Source: Planctomycetota bacterium
GTDB taxonomy: Bacteria > Planctomycetota > Phycisphaerae > SM23-33
Length of the DNA: 64,000 nt
Direction: 5' to 3'
Assembly: GCA_022705325.1 (NCBI GenBank)
Contig: JAKJER010000001.1
Span: forward strand, 186,001 to 250,000
A model generated the notes under the pieces. That model saw only the letters and a list, made by a program, of their open reading frames with translations. It was not told where the DNA came from and did no database searches. Below, piece by piece: positions 40,201 through 46,266 of the stretch. The translations under genes and the position numbers were made by a program. Position 1 is the first letter of the stretch, and the number at the start of each line of letters is the position of its first letter.

Positions 40201-40754
40201 CCGGCGGCGGGCAGTACATCGACGTCGGCCTGGCCGACGACATGGGGCTGCTGTTCCCCCGGCCGGTCGTGGCCTCCGCCGGCGCCACAGAACCCCCCGC
40301 CACGCCGGGCGTGAAGAAGGCCTTCAGCCTGCTGGGCAACGAGGTCCGCGACGAGCGGGCCAAGCGGATCTGGAGCGACTCCTACATCGCCCTGACCAAC
40401 TCCTCCTCCAACAACGGCAGCGAATACCGAGGGCACTCCAACGACCTGGTCAACTGGATCAGCGTCCAGTCGGTCCCGTCGATGCTGACGCCCTACTCGG
40501 CCGGGGCGTGCCGAAGCCGCCTGATCACCATGCTCCGCGACGGCCACAACGGCGTCAAGCTCAGCCGCCCCGAGTTGGAAAAGATCGCCTGCTGGATCGA
40601 CCTGCTGGTGCCCTTCTGCGGCGACTACTTCGAGGCCAACACCTGGTCGCCCAAGGAAACCGAGCGCTACGAGTACCTCATGAAGAAGCGCAAGGAACAG
40701 GCCGAACTGGAGCGCAGGAACGTCAGGGAGATGCTCCAGCAGGCCGGGCGGTGA
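37245..40754 (+). CDS. HzsA-like secreted di-heme c-type cytochrome / propeller protein
   Basis: 1169 residues from the ATG at 37245 (GGAAG upstream); the first 22 residues are a signal peptide. An N-terminal segment with beta-sandwich character (to about residue 240) leads into a beta-propeller with PD40-like blades (DPAVSYDARTLLFSWKKSDREDDYHLYDMD, GHADYEADYLPNGDIVFNSTR). The HzsA-type middle block follows, then two heme motifs CVGCH (39582-39596, residue 780) and CIRCH (39738-39752, residue 832). Next comes a jelly-roll domain (STWRYTMVKPADGWHKEDFDDSKW...INGVLAL) and a C-terminal helical part. The family is named after anammox hydrazine synthase alpha, but most members are of unknown redox role. 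Nothing else in the window suggests anammox. Confidence 0.83.
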   Translation: MGYKASIPLVVLSLLSLAVQVYGEPVAQAKPSWAQAVAEARAAAKAIAQAGALDSGVLAAGQPARKISVDLTGWDEMWLCVRAEGEDRGRESAVWGEPVLVDKDGKRTPLAKMGPAVLKIGRGHLRTSGRDNKPIAAGGKEYASALWHRPGEMMYKLGGRFVRLEAEVGVEASAGKKVALRFRVQRSSVLSLWDRLAAEYPLECDWLIQDLRAIGVAVHAPGSDAEEYPVRFVSDRAEAELVAKLVQHVTSEISGEQARATANGEQARPLNESRPLNEARPQSANALEAYVEACRRRRVQRLRPLLDHCDKIVFTKHFNMGGSHYAYTEAVSDGVAERNFRAGTALCLLERSGDDYRVRTLLEDDKGVIRDPAVSYDARTLLFSWKKSDREDDYHLYDMDVASGSVRQITSGLGHADYEADYLPNGDIVFNSTRCVQFVDCWITEVSNLYTCDKDGKFLRRLSFDQVHTNFPAVTGDGIVLYTRWDYNDRGQIYPQGLFQMNADGTNQTEFYGNNSFFPTTILHARGIPGTQNVIAIATGHHSRQTGKLIVIDPSKGRQENEGVQLAAPLRETRADRIDAYGQDGELFQYPYPVTARTFLVAYHPWGWEDRDPKFGVYFMDIDGRRELLASDARISCNQAIPVAPRKAAAPRPSPVNYAKKEGTFYVQDVYVGPGLAGIERGTVKKLRVISLDFRPVVAGGNGNGGPAGGAFVSTPVSTGNGCWDPKIVLGEAEVHADGSAFFTAPAHTPLYFQCVDENGCVVQTMRSWATLQPGENAACVGCHESKNSAPIPYTGATQALKKGAQPLAAFHGPSRGFSYAKEIQPILDKHCIRCHDDRTRKLAVKAPVEPGRRSAIDVSKACQIVPIHSTWRYTMVKPADGWHKEDFDDSKWQTGQAGFGHVGNTRWNTPDICIRQAVTLTADQVKQINCIAIWHDEDAEVYINGVLALKVTSHRDDYTLMPIDAAGRKALRAGKNVIAVSCKQTGGGQYIDVGLADDMGLLFPRPVVASAGATEPPATPGVKKAFSLLGNEVRDERAKRIWSDSYIALTNSSSNNGSEYRGHSNDLVNWISVQSVPSMLTPYSAGACRSRLITMLRDGHNGVKLSRPELEKIACWIDLLVPFCGDYFEANTWSPKETERYEYLMKKRKEQAELERRNVREMLQQAGR
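38005..38097. repeat. In-gene tandem repeat encoding a charged linker
   Basis: Imperfect copies of GAGCAAGCTCGC and GCTCGCCCGCTAAACGA are strung together inside the HzsA-like gene and translate to repeated GEQAR, RPLNE and ARPQ units. Reading frame is kept. It probably forms a flexible spacer between the N-terminal domain and the propeller. Confidence 0.6.
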
Positions 40755-40758
40755 GGCC

Positions 40759-40820
40759 GACCATTTTACGACCCATCGTAAAATGGTCGCGACCGTTCTA
40801 CGACAGGTCGTAAATCGGTC
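40759..40820. terminator. Two tandem hairpins between convergent genes
   Basis: GACCATTTTACGA (40759) pairs perfectly over 13 bp with TCGTAAAATGGTC (ending 40788) around CCCA. A related second hairpin, GACCGTTCTACGAC/GTCGTAAATCGGTC (40791-40820), has two mismatches. The stem contains its own TTTTA run on each strand, so it is a good bidirectional terminator between the cytochrome gene and the BMC operon end. The second arm reaches the larA-like stop codon. Confidence 0.65.
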
Positions 40821-42081
40821 AGGCCTTCTGCCAGGCGGGCGGATCCTTGAGCTTGTAGAGCATCTCGCCGGCCTTGGGCACGTAGAGGCGTCCGGGCCTG
40901 CCCTGCCACTGGGCCGGGTCGATCGACGCGGGGTCGCGGTAGCCCAGGTTGATCCTGCGGCAGGTGGCCTCGTCGATGCCGGTGGCCAGCGTGACCCGCA
41001 CGCGGGGCTTCTCCACGCCGCCCTCGTACGTGCCGATCCCGCGGACGTGCGTCGAGTGGGCCACCACGCCCCACGGGTAGTGCTTGAACCGCTCCCACTG
41101 GGCCAGGAAGTAGTCCCGCGTGTGGTAGCCGATCTCCTCGATGAGCTTGCCGTGCGTGACGGAAATCTCGCGGATGTGCGGGGCGTAGATGATCAACTCC
41201 CCGCCGTCGGCGACGACGTTCTCCATCTTGTACATGCACTTGCCGCCCACCCACAGCTCGTCGTACATCTCCGGCGCCTGCGACAGGATCGACTCGTACG
41301 GCTGATCGACGTAGATGATGTGGACCTGGTCGCTGAGGTCCGCGGCGGCCGACCACGCCTCGCGGAGGGGGCCGAAGTACAGCCCGGCCAGGTCGTGGCC
41401 CTTGACCACCATGCACAGGCCGAACTTGGGGAAGGCGAGCATGTCGGCGGCCGCCTCCAGCGTGGTCCGCACCGGCGTGTGCTTGGCGCCGATGATCCGC
41501 GGGTTGGTGATCACCGCGCCCAGCCAGTGGAAGAAGTCCAGCAGCTCCTGCCCGCAGATGCCCGGGAAGAAGTACTTGGCCCCGCCCGAGAAGCCGACCA
41601 CCTCGTGGGGAAAGACCGGCCCGGCCACCAGCACCAGGTCGTAGTCGAAGACCAGGCGGTTGACGGTGACGTCGATGTCCATCTCGAACTTCCCGCCGGT
41701 GATCCGGCGGACCTGGTCGGCCCTGAGCGTCCCGATGCGCTGAAGGGCGGCGGGGTTCTTCCAGTCGTGGTTGAAGACGCGGCTGTCGCCCAGCACCTGG
41801 TCGCGCTGACCGGGCAGGATCCCCAGCAGCTTGTCGATCTGCGGCTCGGTGAGGGGCGGGTGGGTGCCCAGGGCGATGAGGTAATCGAGTTGGCTGGTCC
41901 GCGGCGCGGCGTGTCGGGTCAGCAGGCGGGCGATCTGCGGCAGGGGGCAGCTTCGCGTGTGGTCGGGGATGAGCACGAGCAGCCTCTTGCCGTCCAGCGC
42001 CATCGCCTCGACGGCCTGGGCCACCACCTGTTCCACCTGGGCGTCGCTCAGCACCTGATCCGCATGTCCGAAACCGATCAT
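40819..42081 (-). CDS. LarA-family nickel-pincer racemase, last gene of the BMC operon
   Basis: 420 residues with the lactate-racemase family blocks IPDHTRSCP, ALGTHPPLTEPQ, NHDW, PHEVVGFSGGAKYFFPGICG and FFHW. Residues match the catalytic and metal set of Lactiplantibacillus LarA: His105 and His159 (acid/base histidines), Lys169 (binds the nickel-pincer cofactor) and His185 (Ni ligand). The 159-169 and 169-185 spacings are the same as LarA 174-184-200. LarA interconverts L- and D-lactate; relatives act on other 2-hydroxyacids. Placed 127 bases after the class I-like aldolase gene, it suggests handling of lactate or a hydroxyacid leaving the microcompartment. The LarB, LarC and LarE cofactor genes are not in this window. 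Confidence 0.85.
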   Translation of the reverse strand: MIGFGHADQVLSDAQVEQVVAQAVEAMALDGKRLLVLIPDHTRSCPLPQIARLLTRHAAPRTSQLDYLIALGTHPPLTEPQIDKLLGILPGQRDQVLGDSRVFNHDWKNPAALQRIGTLRADQVRRITGGKFEMDIDVTVNRLVFDYDLVLVAGPVFPHEVVGFSGGAKYFFPGICGQELLDFFHWLGAVITNPRIIGAKHTPVRTTLEAAADMLAFPKFGLCMVVKGHDLAGLYFGPLREAWSAAADLSDQVHIIYVDQPYESILSQAPEMYDELWVGGKCMYKMENVVADGGELIIYAPHIREISVTHGKLIEEIGYHTRDYFLAQWERFKHYPWGVVAHSTHVRGIGTYEGGVEKPRVRVTLATGIDEATCRRINLGYRDPASIDPAQWQGRPGRLYVPKAGEMLYKLKDPPAWQKA

Positions 42082-42208
42082 GAGACTCGTACCTCATCCT
42101 CGGGCCGACAGCGGCCCGGCGCGTTCACAGTACTCTCTCCTGACGGGGGATTGCAAGGCGGACGTTTGCAGTGACGCCTGCCCGCCGGAGGCGGGGCACG
42201 CTGCGAAC

Positions 42209-43468
42209 TCAGCCCAGTCTGCTCAGTCTCTGCTGGTGGTAGGCCAGTCGCTGGGCGGGGGTCATCTTGGCGAAGTCGGGTCGCCCGTCGGCGGTCTGCG
42301 GGAACTCGCCCGCCGGCGCCGCTGGCGTCGCCGGCGGCGCGGATGCTGCCCGCGGCGCGGGCGGGGGGGGCGCGGCGGCCTGTGAGGCTGCGTACCCGGT
42401 GGCCGCCCGCAGCGTGCCGCGCGGGGCGCTGAACGTCTTGGCGCCCTTGCCGGCGGAATCCAGCAGGTAGGGGTAGGTGATCTTCGAGTCCTCGGCCAGC
42501 GTGCGGTTCGGGGTGATGCCCAGACCCTGAAGGACGCCGTGATAGGCCTTGACGGCCTCCTCGGGCGTGCACTCGCCGTCGGCGATGTTGCGCAGGAACT
42601 GGATGAACGACTCCTGGTGTTCGGCGTGGTTGATCTTCCGCCCGTACAGGGCGGCGCGGGCGCCGTACTTGCGGGCGTCGGCCAGCATCTTGAACGAATC
42701 GTAGGTCGTCCCGCCGCCCCCGCCGAGGATGCCGGGCACGAGGTGGCGGTCGTATCGGGCCAGCTCCTCCATGAACCGCGGCCCGTGATAGACGATCTTG
42801 AGGAAGATCGGCCGGCCCGCCGACGCCACGCCGGCCAGCGTGCGGACGATCAGGTCGTTGATGAACCCGCCGAGCATCTCGTCGCTGACGGGCTTGACCA
42901 GGGCGTTGGGGTCGAAGACCTCCATGAAATGGCGGAAGCCCTTTCGCTCGGCCTCGATGCGAAACTCCTTGTACGCCTCCAGCGTGCGGTGGTCGCTCTT
43001 CAGGTCGTTGTTGAAGGTTACGCTGTAGAGGCCCAGGTCCGCGCCGAGGCGTCGCTCTTCGCTGGTGCAATCCACCCGCCCGCCCATGGCGTGGTCGATC
43101 AGCGCCGTGCGGAACGGCAGGGCGGGCTCGGCCGAGTACGAGGTCGAGCGACCCACGTGGATGTCGGTGGCGTCGTTGGCCCGGATGGCGGGCGTGACGC
43201 TCGAGTGCTCAAACAGCCGTTCGCGGATGGTCAACTGCTCGCTGGTGGAGACGGACATCAACATGATGTCGATCAGCCCCTGGCGGACGTTCCGGCGGAC
43301 CTGCTCGCGGAACTCCTCCAGCGTGCGGTAATTGGGCTTGCCCGGCGCCCGGCCCGTGGCCGAGATGCCGTAGGCCATGTCCGCGTCCTTCGCGTCGGCC
43401 AGGATGAAGGCCCGCGAGTCCGCGTTCGCGTGAATGTCGGCGAGCTTCGTGTCGAGAGTCTTTGCCAT
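42209..43468 (-). CDS. Class I aldolase-like TIM-barrel protein with C-terminal encapsulation-type helix
   Basis: 419 residues. The barrel part resembles DeoC/FbaB/LacD-type class I aldolases, with a candidate Schiff-base lysine at Lys224 (IFLKIVYHGP), an early AFILADAKDADMAYG strand and a phosphate-type glycine run (GILGGGGGTTYDSFKMLADAR). After residue 355 there is a 40-residue Ala/Pro linker, then a short amphipathic end (DFAKMTPAQRLAYHQQRLSRLG, given from 399). A disordered linker followed by a helix is the usual design of BMC encapsulation peptides. The gene follows the class II aldolase with a 127-base spacer. Its substrate is unknown; it may act on a sugar phosphate in the same pathway. 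Confidence 0.65.
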   Translation of the reverse strand: MAKTLDTKLADIHANADSRAFILADAKDADMAYGISATGRAPGKPNYRTLEEFREQVRRNVRQGLIDIMLMSVSTSEQLTIRERLFEHSSVTPAIRANDATDIHVGRSTSYSAEPALPFRTALIDHAMGGRVDCTSEERRLGADLGLYSVTFNNDLKSDHRTLEAYKEFRIEAERKGFRHFMEVFDPNALVKPVSDEMLGGFINDLIVRTLAGVASAGRPIFLKIVYHGPRFMEELARYDRHLVPGILGGGGGTTYDSFKMLADARKYGARAALYGRKINHAEHQESFIQFLRNIADGECTPEEAVKAYHGVLQGLGITPNRTLAEDSKITYPYLLDSAGKGAKTFSAPRGTLRAATGYAASQAAAPPPPAPRAASAPPATPAAPAGEFPQTADGRPDFAKMTPAQRLAYHQQRLSRLG

Positions 43469-43498
43469 TGGGAACGACCTGTCACTTAGGATCTTCGA

Positions 43499-43514
43499 CC
43501 TGCCTGCCGGCAGG
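43499..43514. repeat. Dispersed palindrome copy
   Basis: CCTGCCTGCCGGCAGG, a member of the family also seen at 21995-22054, 58875, 61927 and 62196, lies in the spacer between the two aldolase genes. Confidence 0.65.
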
Positions 43515-43518
43515 TTTC

Positions 43519-43584
43519 CGATTTTCGATATTCGATTTGCACAGTGTCTTCAACGACCATGGACAAATCGACAATCGAAAATCG
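43519..43584. repeat. Spacer hairpin between aldolase genes (periodic AT-rich arms)
   Basis: CGATTTTCGATATTCGATTTG (43519-43539) is matched by CAAATCGACAATCGAAAATCG (43564-43584); the arms are inverted with about 18 of 21 pairs and a 24-base loop. Each arm is itself a string of ATCGA-like units. Confidence 0.6.
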
Positions 43585-43595
43585 ACAATCGCAAA

Positions 43596-44567
43596 TCATC
43601 CTCGTCCGATCATGGTCACGATCTTGTCGGTGATGAGCTGGACCATTCGTTCGCTCTCGTCTTCCATCTGCCGCTTGCGGGCGGTGGTGGAGCTGGAGCC
43701 CAGCGGCAGGGCCCGCCCGGCCACCACGGCCGGGAAGACCTTCCGTTCCTTGGGCATGGGCTGGGGCTCGTTGCACTGGCTGGGCATGCCCGCGATGCCG
43801 TTTCCGCGTCCGTGCCCGTCCGGTCCGACGGTGTGCTGCGGGATCGGGTGGGTGGAGAAGCCGCGGAGGAACTCGTCGCTGCCGGCCAGCGAGCAGGTTT
43901 CGCAGTCCAGGCGGGGGTCCTGGTTTCCGATCTTCTTCTTGATCTCCAGCAGCTCGCGGACCTTGGGGTCGCTGATGAGCTGGATCTTGCCGATCTGCTT
44001 GGCCAGCAGCAGGATCTGGCAGTACATGTCGATGGTTTCCAGGTGGAAGTAGGCGTGCTCGACGGTGTCGCCGAAGCTGACGGCCCCGTGGTTGGCCAGC
44101 AGAATGGTGTTGGCCTTGTTGCGCAGGTGGGGCAGGATGGTCTCGGCGAACTGCTTGCCGCCGGGGGTTTCGTAGGGGGCGATGGGGATGTGCCCGATCC
44201 AGATTTCCACCTCGGGCAGGATGTTCTGGGGAATCTCCATGCCGGCGACCGCGAAGGCCGTCGCGTGCGGCGGGTGGGCGTGGGCCACCGCGTTGACGTG
44301 GGGCATCTCGTGGAAGATCTCCAGGTGGAGCATGATCTCGGAGGTCCGCGGCTTGGCCCCGCCGATCTGCTTGCCCGCGGCGTCGACGGTGCAGATGTCC
44401 TCGGGCCTCAGGAAGCCCTTGGACACCCCGGTCGGGGTGCACAGGAAGCGGTTGGGGCCCAGGCGGTAGGTCATGTTGCCGTCGTTGGCGGCAATGAAGC
44501 CCTTCTCCCACATCCGCTTGCCGATGTCGCAGATCTCTTTCTTCGCCTCAAATTCGCTCATCGCCAT
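43596..44567 (-). CDS. Class II aldolase (FucA/RhaD-type) with C-terminal encapsulation helix
   Basis: 323 residues. The zinc-dependent sugar-phosphate aldolase core is clear: ANDGNMTYRLGPN, SEIMLHLEIFHEMPHVNAVAHAHPPHATAFA (His96 and His98 as zinc ligands) and LANHGAVSFGDTVEHAYFHLE. It should split L-fuculose- or L-rhamnulose-1-phosphate into DHAP and L-lactaldehyde. About 100 residues longer than E. coli FucA: the extra part is a linker and ends in an amphipathic helix (ESERMVQLITDKIVTMIGR) that looks like an encapsulation peptide. The equivalent gene in the PVC-type BMC locus has the same role. Start is the ATG at 44567. Confidence 0.92.
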   Translation of the reverse strand: MAMSEFEAKKEICDIGKRMWEKGFIAANDGNMTYRLGPNRFLCTPTGVSKGFLRPEDICTVDAAGKQIGGAKPRTSEIMLHLEIFHEMPHVNAVAHAHPPHATAFAVAGMEIPQNILPEVEIWIGHIPIAPYETPGGKQFAETILPHLRNKANTILLANHGAVSFGDTVEHAYFHLETIDMYCQILLLAKQIGKIQLISDPKVRELLEIKKKIGNQDPRLDCETCSLAGSDEFLRGFSTHPIPQHTVGPDGHGRGNGIAGMPSQCNEPQPMPKERKVFPAVVAGRALPLGSSSTTARKRQMEDESERMVQLITDKIVTMIGRG

Positions 44568-44620
44568 GCTTCACACTCCGTCTGGCTGTCTGCTTCCAGC
44601 TTCTCAGGTCTTTGTGATCT

Positions 44621-44965
44621 CTATTTCTTCTTTGTGGTCTTCGTGGTCTCAGTGCTCTTGGTGACGCTTCCCGCATCGACGATCGGCCGGAAGTCGATCT
44701 GCTCCAGGATGCACGCGTTGTAGCAGTCGTAGGGCACCTTCTGCGGGCGGAAGGGCGCGCAGGCCTCGGCGCCTTCGACCAGTCCGACCAGGTCGCCCTC
44801 GCGGGCGCCCAGGTTGTCGTACAGGACGAGCGTCTCTTCGTTGTCCGCTCCCGTTCCGGCCAGGGCGTGGCGGTTCAGCGTCCGGACCACCAGGTAGCTG
44901 CCCGGGAGGATTTCCGGCATCTTCCGGGTCATGGTCACGTTGCCGATGACGCGCGCGATCCTCAT
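44621..44965 (-). CDS. BMC-P (EutN/CcmL) pentameric vertex protein
   Basis: 114 residues from the ATG at 44965, overlapping the upstream gene's stop as ATGA. MRIARVIGNVTMTRKMPEILPGSYLVVRTLNRHALAG and LGAREGDLVGLVEGAEA are the BMC-P fold; pentamers cap the shell vertices. An insertion in the middle (APFRPQKVPYDCYNACILEQID) is longer than in the other two copies. The last 16 residues (GSVTKSTETTKTTKKK) come from a simple DNA repeat of the CTTTGTGGTCTTCGTGGTCTC type and probably have no fold. Confidence 0.93.
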   Translation of the reverse strand: MRIARVIGNVTMTRKMPEILPGSYLVVRTLNRHALAGTGADNEETLVLYDNLGAREGDLVGLVEGAEACAPFRPQKVPYDCYNACILEQIDFRPIVDAGSVTKSTETTKTTKKK

Positions 44966-45870
44966 GACGCCTCCACCTCCCCCACGTGCCGCATCAGGGC
45001 GTCGGTGAAGTCCGAACTCTCTCGCGCCGGCCGGGCCGACACGAACAGCCGGATCATCTCCCGCATTTCGTGGAACGTGCAGCAGGTGTGCTCGATGACC
45101 AGCACGTTGGCGTCGAAGTGGCGCAGGGCGTTGCGGACGCTCTCGGGCCGGGTCCCCTGGACCGGGCGGATGGAGCGGTGCTTGGCCGTCAGGACCATGG
45201 CGTCGGCCGCCCGGGGCGCCAGGACGATCCCGCCGGCCAGCGTGCCCGCGGCGACGGCCTCGCACATCGATCGCGAATCGCGGAGCCAGCAGCCCTTGCG
45301 GTTCCAGTCTTCGAGCTTCAGCCCGCCCTGGCTGGCGGCCCGAACGGCGGTGGCGGCGGCGTCGCTCAGGCGGGCGGTGACCAACCCGTAGCCGGGCAGT
45401 TTGGCCGGCCCGGGCGGGCGGTCGGCCTGTCCGGTGGCCGCGCGCGACTCGACGGGGGCCGAGGCGGGGTTCGCGGCTGCCTGCGGGGCGGCAATCAAAG
45501 GCTGGGGGCGACGCTGAACGACCACGTGGGCGTCCGCGGCGAAATCCTCCGCCGCCGGGGTGAGGAACTCGAACCCGTCCAACTCGATCAGCTTGGCCTG
45601 GCCGTTCGTCGACCCCGCCAGGCGCTGGCGGAGCATGTCGGCGGTGAGGAAGACTTTCCTCTGGGTCGAGGCGCCCGCCGGGGCGGACGCGGTCTTCGGC
45701 GCCGCAGCGGGAGCCTGCGCCGCCGCCGGCTTCCCGGGGGCAGTCGCCGCCGTGGAGGAGTCCCGCGAAGCCGCGAGCGGTTTGGGCGCGGAGCCGCCGG
45801 CCGCGATGGGCGTCTGCCCCATCGCCACCAGAACCTGCTCCACGATCTTGTTTACCAGTTCAGCGTCCAC
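44962..45870 (-). CDS. RpiB-like protein with N-terminal encapsulation peptide, of unknown function
   Basis: 302 residues. Residues 1-18 (MDAELVNKIVEQVLVAMG) form an amphipathic helix of encapsulation-peptide type, followed by an Ala/Pro linker. A small domain at 71-120 has FLTADMLRQRL and LTPAAEDFAADAHVVV, similar to N-terminal segments seen in EutT/PduO-type BMC proteins. The C-terminal ~130 residues look like ribose-5-phosphate isomerase B: AVAAGTLAGGIVLA, then HRSIRPVQGTRPESVRNALRHFDANVLVIE and a final helix. The CGTG of RpiB reads APRA, so the active-site cysteine is missing. It sits between BMC-P genes and may be a cargo or structural protein. Confidence 0.7.
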   Translation of the reverse strand: MDAELVNKIVEQVLVAMGQTPIAAGGSAPKPLAASRDSSTAATAPGKPAAAQAPAAAPKTASAPAGASTQRKVFLTADMLRQRLAGSTNGQAKLIELDGFEFLTPAAEDFAADAHVVVQRRPQPLIAAPQAAANPASAPVESRAATGQADRPPGPAKLPGYGLVTARLSDAAATAVRAASQGGLKLEDWNRKGCWLRDSRSMCEAVAAGTLAGGIVLAPRAADAMVLTAKHRSIRPVQGTRPESVRNALRHFDANVLVIEHTCCTFHEMREMIRLFVSARPARESSDFTDALMRHVGEVEAS

Positions 45871-45937
45871 AAATACTCTCGAATCTCAAGCCTCTTACCA
45901 ATCTTCGCATCGGAACTTCCTTGTTCTCGTTCCGTTT

Positions 45938-45965
45938 CCCTATTCCCTAGTCCCTATTCCCTAGT
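45938..45965. repeat. 14-bp direct tandem repeat in spacer
   Basis: CCCTATTCCCTAGT occurs twice exactly in tandem (45938-45951, 45952-45965), followed by a partial third unit, in the spacer between the RpiB-like and BMC-P genes. Confidence 0.75.
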
Positions 45966-45977
45966 CCCTGTCGTCCG

Positions 45978-46232
45978 TCAATCCACAATCCCGATCGTCT
46001 GCCAGCGGACAGGCGAACTGTTGTCGCCGACCAGTTCGCGGGCCCCGCGCCCGTCGTTGGAGATCAGAACCGTGCAGCCGTGGCCGGCACCCAGGGGGTC
46101 CACGACCAGCAACGGGTCCCCGTCCGGCCCGCCGGCCATGTCCAGCGGCTGGACGACCAGCATCCGCCAGCCCGTCATGGACGGGTGTTTCACGTGCGAT
46201 ACGGCTGTGCCTTCAACGATTCCTAACAGCAT
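45978..46232 (-). CDS. BMC-P (EutN/CcmL) pentameric vertex protein
   Basis: 84 residues, the shortest of the three copies. MLLGIVEGTAVSHVKHPSMTGWRMLVVQPLDMAGG and VDPLGAGHGCTVLISNDGRGARELVGDNSSPVRWQTIGIVD cover the complete small beta-barrel. It lies 34 bases after the aldehyde dehydrogenase gene, the tightest spacing of any shell gene here, so the two are probably translated from one message. Confidence 0.95.
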   Translation of the reverse strand: MLLGIVEGTAVSHVKHPSMTGWRMLVVQPLDMAGGPDGDPLLVVDPLGAGHGCTVLISNDGRGARELVGDNSSPVRWQTIGIVD

Positions 46233-46266
46233 AAGACGGACCCAAAGGACCTATCTCGACCGGCGG

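Noticed and set aside
37245..40754. Evidence for anammox metabolism from the HzsA-like gene
   Set aside because: HzsA-like names are given to a broad planctomycete family; no hydrazine synthase beta/gamma or hydrazine dehydrogenase genes are present.
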